This document shows, in pieces, positions 33,922 to 41,590 of a stretch of 64,000 nucleotides of DNA. Made by a program: the position numbers and the translations under genes. Source of the DNA: Amycolatopsis camponoti (GTDB taxonomy: Bacteria > Actinomycetota > Actinomycetes > Mycobacteriales > Pseudonocardiaceae); NCBI RefSeq assembly GCF_902497555.1, contig NZ_CABVGP010000002.1:1066501-1130500 (forward strand). The letters are read 5' to 3'. Positions within the stretch are counted from its first letter, which is position 1, and every line of letters begins with the position of its first letter. The notes beneath the pieces were generated by a model, which saw nothing but the letters and a program-made list of their open reading frames with translations, did not search any database and was not told the origin of the DNA.

Positions 33922-34654
33922 CCAGCTCCAGCGCGTGGTCGCCCGTGCGCTCGACCGTCATGCCCGCCCTTCGGATCACCTTCAGCAGCTGGTCCACAGT
34001 GGACGGTTCCGCCCGCGTGATCGCCAGTTCGCGCGCCAGGCGGCCCTTGTACGCCTTGTTGAAGTGGCTGACCGTCACGCGCTCGCCGTGGGCGTTCTCC
34101 GTCACCACGCGGACCGTCACCGCGTCCGGGCGCAGCTTCGCGAACGCCGAGTACGTGCCCGAGCGCAGGTCCACGACCAGGCCTTCCACCTGCTGCAACA
34201 CCGGTTCGAGCACCGGCTTCCAGTGCCCGCGGACCGTCCCGAGCGACGGCAGCGAGTTCCCGCCGGACAGCCGGTACGCGGGAATCGGGTCGGTCGCCGA
34301 CACCACGCCGAACAGCGACGACGTCACCGCCAGCCGCCGGTGGGCCTTCTCCAGGCCCGCCTTCGTGAAGCTCTTCACGTCGAGCGCGTCGTACAGGACG
34401 CCGGTGTAGCGGCGCAGTGCCGGCATCGTCGGCGACGTCAGCAGCTCCGCGTTGCGCGCCACCTCGCCGGACTGGCGCTCGGTGAGACCCAGGGCCGCGA
34501 CGCTGCCCGGGACGTCACGCGCCAGCTCGACGAGCGCGTCGGCGAGCTTCGCGCGGGCCGGGTTCAGCTCGGGGAACGACAGCGCGCCCAGGTCGAGGGG
34601 GCCGCCGCGGCCGCCGTCGGCCTTGGTCTCGGAGGGAGGGAGGAGCACCAGCAC
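33908..34654 (-). CDS. yaaA: YaaA-family (UPF0246) peroxide-stress protein
   Basis: A 248-residue protein of the YaaA/DUF328 family. In E. coli YaaA lowers free iron and protects DNA during peroxide stress. Typical segments are LLPPSETKADGG at the start, YTGVLYDALD, FGVVSATDPIPAYRLS, VDLRSGTYSAF and NFNKAYKG-like SHFNKAYKGRLAREL. GTG start with a purine-rich GGGAGG downstream-orientation region (no clear SD). The divergent region to the next gene holds the second copy of the 42-nt element. Confidence 0.9.
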   Translation of the reverse strand: MLVLLPPSETKADGGRGGPLDLGALSFPELNPARAKLADALVELARDVPGSVAALGLTERQSGEVARNAELLTSPTMPALRRYTGVLYDALDVKSFTKAGLEKAHRRLAVTSSLFGVVSATDPIPAYRLSGGNSLPSLGTVRGHWKPVLEPVLQQVEGLVVDLRSGTYSAFAKLRPDAVTVRVVTENAHGERVTVSHFNKAYKGRLARELAITRAEPSTVDQLLKVIRRAGMTVERTGDHALELVTEG

Positions 34655-34684
34655 GCACCGAGCGTACTTTGCCGGCTTTCGCCG

Positions 34685-34725
34685 ATCCGATCACAGCCAC
34701 GGCCGAAGGCTTTCGTGTCAACGGT
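34685..34725 (+). repeat. Dispersed 42-nt intergenic element, copy B
   Basis: Matches 16766-16807 at 37 of 42 aligned positions. It lies in the divergent region between yaaA and an acetyltransferase gene, 74 nt before the latter's ATG. Confidence 0.75.
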
Positions 34726-34798
34726 CACGAGCCGCGGGTGCCGGCCGGATGGCGAAATCGGGGTGCGCGGACGCCGCCGTCCCGCCTAGCCTCCCGCC

Positions 34799-35752
34799 AT
34801 GGACCTCACCTGGCGCCCGTTGACCCTCGACGACGTCCCCGCGTTGACCCGGCTGTACGCCGCGGCCGAGGAAGTCGACCGGACGGGTGACCACTTCAGC
34901 GACGAAGACCTCCGCGACGAGCTCGAAGGGCCCAACATCGACCTGGCCCGCGCCACCACCGGCGCCTGGGCGGGCGAGACGCTCGTCGGCTACGGCCTCG
35001 TCCGCCGCCGCGACGCCGCCGACCCCGTCCACATGCTCCGGCTCCAGTCGGTCGTGCACCCGGAGTACCGGACCGACGGCGTCGGCGCTCACCTGGTCGA
35101 GTGGTTCTCGCGGACGGGCCGCGAGGTCAACGAGCGCACCTTCCCGGACGCGCCGTTCGAGCTGCACCACGGCCGGCACCAGAACGAGCGCTGGATCGCC
35201 GGCGTCCTCGCCGGCGCCGGGTACACGCACGCGCGCACGATGGTCACCATGCGCGTCGGCCTCGACGACCTGCCGCCGCAGCCGCCGCTGCCGGACGGTT
35301 TCACGGCGGTCCCGTTCGACTTCGAGCACGACCTCGCGGTGCTCGACGCCCGCAACGACACCTTCGCCGGCCACTGGGGCAGCACGCTCTACGAGCCCGG
35401 CGCCTGGCGCCACCTGGTCACCGGCTCGAAGGACTTCCGTCCGGAGCTGTCGTACCTGATCCTCGACGGCGACAAGGTCCTCGCGTTCGTGCTGAGCCAC
35501 TTCTACGCGTCCGAAGCCGCGGCGACGGGCATCCGCGAGCACTACGCCAGCTGGGTGGGAACGCGGGAGGCGCTGCGCGGCCGCGGCGTCGCGTCGGGGT
35601 TGCTGGGGCACACCCTTTCCGCGGTGAAAGCGGCGGGATTCGACCGGTCGGCGCTGAGCGTCGACGTCGACAACGCGCACCGCGCCCTGGGCGTTTACGA
35701 GCGGTGCGGATATCGCGTCGACGACGAATGGCACGTGTACGTGCTGTCCTGA
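34799..35752 (+). CDS. Tandem-GNAT acetyltransferase (MshD-like)
   Basis: A 317-residue protein with two GNAT halves, like MshD and related tandem acetyltransferases. The first half holds LQSVVHPEYRTDGVGAHLVEW; the second holds WVGTREALRGRGVASGLLGHTL, with SVDVDNAHRALGVYERCGYRV at the end. The second acetyl-CoA loop looks the more complete. Mycothiol synthase is a possibility but sequence alone does not separate it from paralogues of unknown substrate. TAGCCT ends 6 nt before the ATG, so the start is probably leaderless. Confidence 0.85.
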   Translation: MDLTWRPLTLDDVPALTRLYAAAEEVDRTGDHFSDEDLRDELEGPNIDLARATTGAWAGETLVGYGLVRRRDAADPVHMLRLQSVVHPEYRTDGVGAHLVEWFSRTGREVNERTFPDAPFELHHGRHQNERWIAGVLAGAGYTHARTMVTMRVGLDDLPPQPPLPDGFTAVPFDFEHDLAVLDARNDTFAGHWGSTLYEPGAWRHLVTGSKDFRPELSYLILDGDKVLAFVLSHFYASEAAATGIREHYASWVGTREALRGRGVASGLLGHTLSAVKAAGFDRSALSVDVDNAHRALGVYERCGYRVDDEWHVYVLS

Positions 35753-35807
35753 AATCGGGACGCCCCACCGCCGATCGGGGAATGGACGGCATTCGTACCA
35801 TCGCCGT

Positions 35808-36641
35808 ATGAAGCCGACTTCCGCGTCCCCGGGTGCCAGAGCATTGGCCGCGTCACTGCGCGAATTGCGGATGACGCGGGGCAAAGGACTGCGCGAACTC
35901 GCCCGGATGGTGCGGATTCTCCCGCAGTTGCTGTCGGCGTGGGAAAAGGGGCAACGCGTCCCCGGCCCCGAGGACATCGCCCGGCTGCTGGGCGCGCTCC
36001 AGGTCGACGACGCGACCTACGAGCGCATGATGCGCCTGGCCAAGCGGGCGAAGGACGACAACTGGCTCGATTCGAACCCGTCGGACCTGCCGCCCGCGCT
36101 GAGCGGCATCGTCGAGTACGAGCGCACCGCCACCCGCATCACCATGTGGTCGCTGGCGGTGCTGCCGGGAATCCTGCAGTCCCCGGACTACGCGCGTGAT
36201 GTGCTGAGCAATGCGGAAATCGCGCTGGATCAGGCGGACGCGATGCTGGTGGCGCGACTGAACCGCCAGCGGATCCTGGTGAAGCCGGAACCCGTGCGAC
36301 TGACCGCATTCATCGGCGAAATGGCGATCCGCGAGGAGATCGGCAGCGTCGACATCATGTCCGACCAGATCGATCACTTGCTCGAGGTGGTGGCGTTCTC
36401 CAACGTTTCGCTGCGGATCGTGCCCGGGAACATCGGCTACCACCCGGGGCTGATCGGTCCGTTCGTGCTCTACGAGTTCGCCGAGTTGCCGCCCATCGTG
36501 CACTTGGAGAGCTCACACGCCACAGCGTTCCTGCACGACGCGAGAGTTGTCGCCGATTACCGGCGCCAGGCTAGGATCTTGGCTGGGAGAGCGTTGAGCG
36601 AAAGCGCCACCCGGGATCTGCTCCGGGAGGTCGCGCGATAA
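35808..36641 (+). CDS. Scr1-type HTH regulator with DUF5753 domain
   Basis: A 277-residue protein typical of streptomycete/actinomycete BldB-like neighbours: an XRE helix-turn-helix at about 12-70 (LRELRMTRGKGLRELARMV and LLSAWEKGQRVPGPEDIARLLG), then a DUF5753 domain (about 95-270) starting with EYERTATRITMWSLAVLPGILQS. These genes almost always sit with a small DUF397 partner, as here (16 nt downstream). TACCAT ends 6 nt before the ATG, which suggests a leaderless message. The pairs act in development, antibiotic production or as antagonistic regulator modules. Confidence 0.9.
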   Translation: MKPTSASPGARALAASLRELRMTRGKGLRELARMVRILPQLLSAWEKGQRVPGPEDIARLLGALQVDDATYERMMRLAKRAKDDNWLDSNPSDLPPALSGIVEYERTATRITMWSLAVLPGILQSPDYARDVLSNAEIALDQADAMLVARLNRQRILVKPEPVRLTAFIGEMAIREEIGSVDIMSDQIDHLLEVVAFSNVSLRIVPGNIGYHPGLIGPFVLYEFAELPPIVHLESSHATAFLHDARVVADYRRQARILAGRALSESATRDLLREVAR

Positions 36642-36657
36642 CTCGGGAGGCCACCGC

Positions 36658-36828
36658 ATGAAGAACGTCAGCTGGCGCAAGTCAAGCTACAGCGGGGGCC
36701 AGTCCGAGTGTGTCGAGGTGAAGCTCGACCGTTCCGTCGGCATCCGGGACACGAAGGCCCGTGAGCAGGGGCACCTGACCGTCACCCCCGCCGCGTGGGC
36801 CGCCGTCGTCACGGCTCTACGAGGTTGA
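36658..36828 (+). CDS. DUF397 small protein, partner of Scr1-type regulator
   Basis: A 56-residue protein starting MKNVSWRKSSYSGGQ, the classic DUF397 opening, followed by ECVEVKLDRSVGIRDTK and the ending LTVTPAAWAAVVTALRG. GGGAGG lies 8 nt before the ATG. Members (for example Scr2 in streptomycetes) bind and counter the adjacent DUF5753 regulator. Its last 20 nt overlap the end of the converging dehydrogenase gene. Confidence 0.93.
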   Translation: MKNVSWRKSSYSGGQSECVEVKLDRSVGIRDTKAREQGHLTVTPAAWAAVVTALRG

Positions 36829-37711
36829 GCAGCTCCTCACCCTCGACGTACCTCCGCAGCTGCTCGCCCGCCAGCTTCTTCGCGCGCGGATAAAACGACG
36901 CCGAGCCGCCCGCGATGTGCGGCGTGATGACCACGCCCGGCACCGTCCACAGTGGATGGTCCGCGGGCAGCGGTTCCGGGTCCACGACGTCGAGGCCCGC
37001 GCGCAGGCGGCCGGTGCGCGTCTCGGCCAGGAGGGCGTCCGTGTCGATCGCCGTGCCGCGGCCGACGTTCACCACCAGGGCGTCGTCGGGCAGCGCCGCC
37101 AGGGCCTTCGCGTCGAGCAGTCCGCGCGTCGCGGGGGTGTCCGGCAGGACGAGCACCACGATGTCGGCTTCGGGCAGCAGGTCCGGCAGCTCGGCGACGC
37201 CGTGGACGCCGTCCGCCGGCCGCGCACGGCTCGCCACCCGCGTCACCACGGCCTCCGCGGCGACGAGCTGGCGTTCGATCGCCTGCCCGATCGAGCCGTG
37301 GCCGACCAGGAGCACGCGGCTGTCGGCGAGGGACCGCGTGTGCTCGCGCACCCACTCGCCGCGCGCCTGCTGCGCGAACCAGCGCGGCAGATCACGCTGC
37401 GCCGCGTGGATCAACGCGAGCGCGTGCTCGGCGACGCTCAGGTCGTGCAGCCCCCGCCCGTTCGCCAGGCGCACGCCCTCGGGCAGCAGCGGCACCAGCG
37501 TCTCGACCCCGGCCGACAGCGACTGCACCACCCGCAGCGACGGCAGCTGTCCGATCAGCTTCGGCGGCTCCGCCCCGCGGTCGTACGGCAGCACGTAGAA
37601 CTCGACGTCACCCAGCCCGGCCGGCGGCGACGAGACGCCGTCGTAGTAGGCGACCTCGACCCCTTCCGGCACGTCGATGTCGGTCCAGGGCAGCAGTACG
37701 CGAGCGCTCAT
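36809..37711 (-). CDS. D-isomer 2-hydroxyacid dehydrogenase
   Basis: A 300-residue NAD(P)-dependent dehydrogenase of the GhrA/phosphoglycerate-dehydrogenase family. The Rossmann motif is VGHGSIGQAIE; the catalytic residues are Arg in VNVGRGTAID, Glu in DVVDPEPLP and His in ITPHIAGG. The N-terminal lid region is short. Likely role: reduction of glyoxylate or hydroxypyruvate-type substrates; not resolved further. It starts 62 nt from the VOC gene on the same strand and overlaps the DUF397 gene end. Confidence 0.9.
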   Translation of the reverse strand: MSARVLLPWTDIDVPEGVEVAYYDGVSSPPAGLGDVEFYVLPYDRGAEPPKLIGQLPSLRVVQSLSAGVETLVPLLPEGVRLANGRGLHDLSVAEHALALIHAAQRDLPRWFAQQARGEWVREHTRSLADSRVLLVGHGSIGQAIERQLVAAEAVVTRVASRARPADGVHGVAELPDLLPEADIVVLVLPDTPATRGLLDAKALAALPDDALVVNVGRGTAIDTDALLAETRTGRLRAGLDVVDPEPLPADHPLWTVPGVVITPHIAGGSASFYPRAKKLAGEQLRRYVEGEELLNLVEP

Positions 37712-37773
37712 GCCGCCTTTCTACCCGCTGCCGCGCGCCGCGGCCGCACGCCGCGACCGCATGCCACCACCGA

Positions 37774-38127
37774 TCAGTGCTCACCTCCCGAGACGCAGAA
37801 CTCGTTGCCCTCCGGATCCGTCAGCACCGTCCACGCCAGGCCCGGCACCTCGTGCTCCGCCACCTCCTTCGCGCCCAGCTCCACCAGCCGTTTCACCTCC
37901 GCCGCCCGATCGTCCCCGCCGAAGTCGACGTGGACTCTGTTCTTGCCCGCCCGTGGCTCGGGCACCCGTTGCAGGCCCAGTGGCAGCCCGCCCTCCGGGG
38001 GCGCCAGCACCAGGAACTCGCCCTCGTAGTCCTGCGCCACCGTCGTGCCCAGCGCCGCCGTCCAGAACTCCGCCAGACCGCGCGGATCCGCGCAGTCGAT
38101 CGTGATCATGCCCATGTGGATCGCCAT
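37774..38127 (-). CDS. VOC-superfamily (glyoxalase-like) protein
   Basis: A 117-residue single-module VOC protein: MGMITIDCADPRGLAEFW at the start, then FLVLAPPEGGLPLGLQRVPE, KNRVHVDFGGDD and a final VLTDPEGNEFCV. The His at about 70 and Glu at 111 match metal-ligand positions of the family. Substrate unknown. It is the gene before the 2-hydroxyacid dehydrogenase gene on the same strand and is divergent from proS. Confidence 0.85.
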   Translation of the reverse strand: MAIHMGMITIDCADPRGLAEFWTAALGTTVAQDYEGEFLVLAPPEGGLPLGLQRVPEPRAGKNRVHVDFGGDDRAAEVKRLVELGAKEVAEHEVPGLAWTVLTDPEGNEFCVSGGEH

Positions 38128-38259
38128 GTCCCGAAGCTAGCGGCGACCACCGACAAAAACGGGCCGCCGGGTGAGCCGAGTAACCCGTTGGAGTCAGAGC
38201 CGGGGGGTTGACTACCCTGAGCGGGATATGCACACCCGCCCGGAGCAGGGAGCCCCGCA

Positions 38260-40008
38260 GTGATCACCAGGACTTCGTCGTTGTTCCTTCGCACCTTGCG
38301 CGAGGATCCGGCGGACGCCGAGGTACCGAGCCACCGGCTCCTGGTACGCGCCGGCTACGTCCGCCGGGTCGCCCCGGGCGGGTACTCGTGGCTGCCGCTC
38401 GGCCTGCGCGTGCTGCGCCGCGTCGAGAACGTCGTGCGCGACGAGATGAACGCCATCGGCGCGCAGGAGATCCAGTTCCCCGCGCTGCTGCCGAAGGAGC
38501 CCTACGAGGCGACCGGCCGCTGGACCGAGTACGGCGACAGCCTGTTCCGCCTGAAGGACCGCAAGGGCGCCGACTACCTCCTCGGCCCGACGCACGAAGA
38601 GCTCTTCACGCTCACGGTCAAGGGCGAGTTCACCTCCTACCGCGACTACCCCGTCACGCTCTACCAGATCCAGACGAAGTACCGCGACGAAGCGCGTCCC
38701 CGCGCCGGCATCCTGCGCGGCCGCGAGTTCGTCATGAAGGACTCGTACTCGTTCGACCTCGACGACGAGGGCCTGGAGCGCTCCTACCAGGCCCACCGCG
38801 CCGCCTACACGAAGCTGTTCGACCGCCTCGGTCTCGAGTACGTCGTGGTCAAGGCGACGTCGGGGGCCATGGGCGGCTCGGCGTCCGAGGAGTTCCTCGC
38901 GGTCGCGGAGACGGGCGAAGACACCTACGTCCGCAGCACGGAGTCGGGCTACGCGGCGAACGTCGAAGCCGTCGTGACGCCCGCGCCCGCCGCGCAGCCG
39001 ATCGAGGGCCGTCCCGAGGCGCAGGTGCACCACACGCCCGGCACGCCGACCATCGAAACGCTGGTCAACTTCCTGAACAACGCCGGCCTGGGCCGCACCT
39101 TCACCGCCGCGGACACGCTGAAGAACGTCATGCTCAAGGCGCGTCAGCCGGGTGCGAAGGAGTGGGAGCTGGTCTGCGTCGCGCTCCCCGGTGACCGCGA
39201 AGTGGACATGAAGCGCCTCGAGGCCTCGCTGGAGCCCGCCGAGGTCGCGCTGCTCGACGAGGCCGACTTCGCCAAGAACCCGTTCCTGGTCAAGGGCTAC
39301 ATCGGCCCGAAGGCGCTGCAGGACAACGGCGTGCGCTACCTCGCCGATCCCCGGATCGTGCCCGGCACCGCCTGGGTCACCGGCGCTGACAAGGTCGACC
39401 ACCACGTCGTCGACCTGCTGGCCGGCCGCGACTTCACCCCGGACGGCACCATCGAGGCCGCCGAGGTCCGCGAGGGCGACGCGTCGCCGGACGGCCACGG
39501 CACCCTGGTCGCCGCGCGCGGCATCGAGATCGGGCACATCTTCCAGCTCGGCCGCAAGTACGCGGACGCGTTCGGGCTCGACGCGCTCGGCCCCGACTCC
39601 AAGCCGATCCGGATCACGATGGGCTCCTACGGCGTCGGCGTCTCGCGGCTGGTCGGCGTGCTCGCCGAGCAGAACCACGACGACCTCGGCCTGATCTGGC
39701 CGCGCGAGGTGTCGCCGTTCGACGTGCACATCGTCATCGCGGGCAAGGACGACGCGGTGCGCGACGGCGCCGAGAAGCTCGCCGCCGAGCTGGACACCGC
39801 CGGTCTCGAGATCATCCTCGACGACCGCAAGGCGAGCCCGGGCGTCAAGTTCGCCGACGCCGAGCTGGTCGGCGTGCCGACCATCCTCGTGGTCGGGCGC
39901 GGCCTGGCCAACGGCGTCGTCGAGGTCAAGGACCGGCGCACGGGCGAGCGCGAGGAGATCGCGGTCGACGCCGTCGTCGAGCACCTGGTCAAGCTCGTCC
40001 GGTCCTGA
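38260..40008 (+). CDS. proS: Prolyl-tRNA synthetase
   Basis: Class II aminoacyl-tRNA synthetase charging tRNA-Pro; 582 residues, the length of M. tuberculosis ProS. Motif 1 region ([36 protein letters not shown]), motif 2 with [23 protein letters not shown], the inserted editing (INS) domain about 225-390, motif 3 [14 protein letters not shown], and the anticodon-binding domain from about 475. GTG start with GGGAG about 8 nt upstream. Its TGA overlaps the next ATG (TGATG), so the following gene is coupled. Confidence 0.98.
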   Translation: MITRTSSLFLRTLREDPADAEVPSHRLLVRAGYVRRVAPGGYSWLPLGLRVLRRVENVVRDEMNAIGAQEIQFPALLPKEPYEATGRWTEYGDSLFRLKDRKGADYLLGPTHEELFTLTVKGEFTSYRDYPVTLYQIQTKYRDEARPRAGILRGREFVMKDSYSFDLDDEGLERSYQAHRAAYTKLFDRLGLEYVVVKATSGAMGGSASEEFLAVAETGEDTYVRSTESGYAANVEAVVTPAPAAQPIEGRPEAQVHHTPGTPTIETLVNFLNNAGLGRTFTAADTLKNVMLKARQPGAKEWELVCVALPGDREVDMKRLEASLEPAEVALLDEADFAKNPFLVKGYIGPKALQDNGVRYLADPRIVPGTAWVTGADKVDHHVVDLLAGRDFTPDGTIEAAEVREGDASPDGHGTLVAARGIEIGHIFQLGRKYADAFGLDALGPDSKPIRITMGSYGVGVSRLVGVLAEQNHDDLGLIWPREVSPFDVHIVIAGKDDAVRDGAEKLAAELDTAGLEIILDDRKASPGVKFADAELVGVPTILVVGRGLANGVVEVKDRRTGEREEIAVDAVVEHLVKLVRS

Positions 40009-40898
40009 TGGGCCTGTTCTCCCGGCGCTCGGACGACACGACGCCGGGGTACGAGGACAACGCGGCGCTTCGCGGGTTCGGCGGTTACGAGCCCGCGGAC
40101 GCGCCGCACGTCCCGTCGCCGGACGCGCCGCGCGCGCGGCCGAAGCGGATCCGCCCGGCGCCGAAGCCGCTGAAGTGGCGGCGGGCGCCGTGGCTCGGGC
40201 TGGTGCTCATCGCGCTGATCGCCGGTGTGCTGAACGCGCTGGGCGTCGGCAAGCCGCACCACACGTCGTCGGCGCCGACGTCGCGGCCGCCGCGGGTGGA
40301 GACGCCGTCGCCGCGGACGGTCGTCCCCGCGGTGACGAGCGGCTGGCAGTCCGTCGCGGCGCGCGACGGCTCGTACGCCTACGACGTCCCCCCGAGCTGG
40401 GAACCCGCGCCGACCACCCAGCACGGCTGGGACGAGCCGTCGATCCGGCTGATCACGAGCGCGTTCCTGGGCCGGGACTTCTGCGCCCGGGACACGCTGG
40501 GCGGCGCGGGCGTCACCACCGAGCCACTCGCCGACCCCGAGGCGGCGGCGCGCAAGGCCGCGACGGATCTGGCGACCGGCGCGTACGGCGGGACGTCCCA
40601 GGTGGGCCCGGGCACGGACGCCCAGCTCACGAAACCCGACGGCACCCAGGCCCCGGCCCGGATCGTGGTCGCGGAAGTGACTCCGGCCGCCACGGGCGAG
40701 TGCGCGGCGAAGCACGCGTTGGTCGCGGCGATGGCGTTCGGGAACGGGAGCGCGTCGGGGGTCGTGGTGGCGTACGCGGACAGCGACCGCTCCGGCCCGA
40801 CGATCCGCGAAGACCTGGTCGGGATCCTGAAGAGCTACCGGTTCGTGCCGGCCGCCGATCGCCGCACGACGACTCCGCCGCCGACCACCTACCGCTGA
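40008..40898 (+). CDS. Hypothetical membrane-anchored exported protein
   Basis: A 296-residue protein, not recognised. Residues 1-58 are polar, Pro/Arg/Lys-rich and cytoplasmic. One membrane helix spans about 62-78 (WLGLVLIALIAGVLNALGV). A Ser/Thr/Pro linker (80-110) leads to an extracytoplasmic domain of about 180 residues with Cys near 155 and 229. The tail is Thr/Pro-rich. The start overlaps the proS stop by 1 nt. The architecture suggests a cell-envelope protein; no enzymatic motif is visible. Confidence 0.75.
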   Translation: MGLFSRRSDDTTPGYEDNAALRGFGGYEPADAPHVPSPDAPRARPKRIRPAPKPLKWRRAPWLGLVLIALIAGVLNALGVGKPHHTSSAPTSRPPRVETPSPRTVVPAVTSGWQSVAARDGSYAYDVPPSWEPAPTTQHGWDEPSIRLITSAFLGRDFCARDTLGGAGVTTEPLADPEAAARKAATDLATGAYGGTSQVGPGTDAQLTKPDGTQAPARIVVAEVTPAATGECAAKHALVAAMAFGNGSASGVVVAYADSDRSGPTIREDLVGILKSYRFVPAADRRTTTPPPTTYR

Positions 40899-40924
40899 GC
40901 GCCGGGGTTCGGCAGGCTGAACCC

Positions 40925-41590
40925 ATGGACGAACGCCTCGCCCGCATCCGGATCGCCGCGTTCTCCGTGCTCGGCGTCGCCGGGGTCCTGCTGCTCTTCG
41001 GGCCGCTCCTGGCGAAAGCGTGGAGCTGGCTCGTCCGGTCCCGGGAGCCGGACTGGTGGGGCGCGGCCGGGCAGTGGGCCGGCGCCGTCGGGACCGTCGC
41101 GGCCGTGGCCGTCGCGCTGTGGATCGCCATCCGGGACGGCCGGGTGACGCGGGCGGACCGCGCGAAGCGGGAGCTGCGCGAGTGGCAGGAGCAGGCCGCG
41201 AAGGTCACCGCGTGGATCGAAACCACGGCGGCGGGCGAGGTCTGCATGATCGTGTCCAACGCCAACTCCGAGGCGGTGCACCACGTGGTCGTCTCGTTCG
41301 ACCTCGTGCGGGTCCTGCCGATGACCGGGTCGACCCTGCACCGCGGGCCGGAGATCGAGCCGGACGAGTACCTCTACGCCGTGCTCCCGCCGGGGAAGTG
41401 GCGCATGCCGGTGCGCGACGGCCGGCGGATGGAGCACACCACGCCCGGCGTGATGCTCGCCTTCACCGACTCCCGCAACGGGCACTGGCTCCGGCTGACC
41501 GACGGCACCCTGATCGAGAAGACCCAGAACGTCGTCAGTCGCCGGAAGATCCAGTTCCCGCAGCGGATCAGCGTCCCCGAGAGCTACTGA
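40925..41590 (+). CDS. Hypothetical two-helix membrane protein
   Basis: A 221-residue protein, not recognised. Membrane helices lie at about 9-32 and 47-68; the latter is followed by a charged coiled-coil-like stretch (RDGRVTRADRAKRELREWQEQAAK). The C-terminal domain is beta-rich with NANSEAVHHVVVSFDLVRVLP, resembling membrane-linked domains of unknown function. It follows the proS-linked gene with a 26-nt gap. Its last 23 nt overlap the converging DUF2156 gene. Confidence 0.72.
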   Translation: MDERLARIRIAAFSVLGVAGVLLLFGPLLAKAWSWLVRSREPDWWGAAGQWAGAVGTVAAVAVALWIAIRDGRVTRADRAKRELREWQEQAAKVTAWIETTAAGEVCMIVSNANSEAVHHVVVSFDLVRVLPMTGSTLHRGPEIEPDEYLYAVLPPGKWRMPVRDGRRMEHTTPGVMLAFTDSRNGHWLRLTDGTLIEKTQNVVSRRKIQFPQRISVPESY

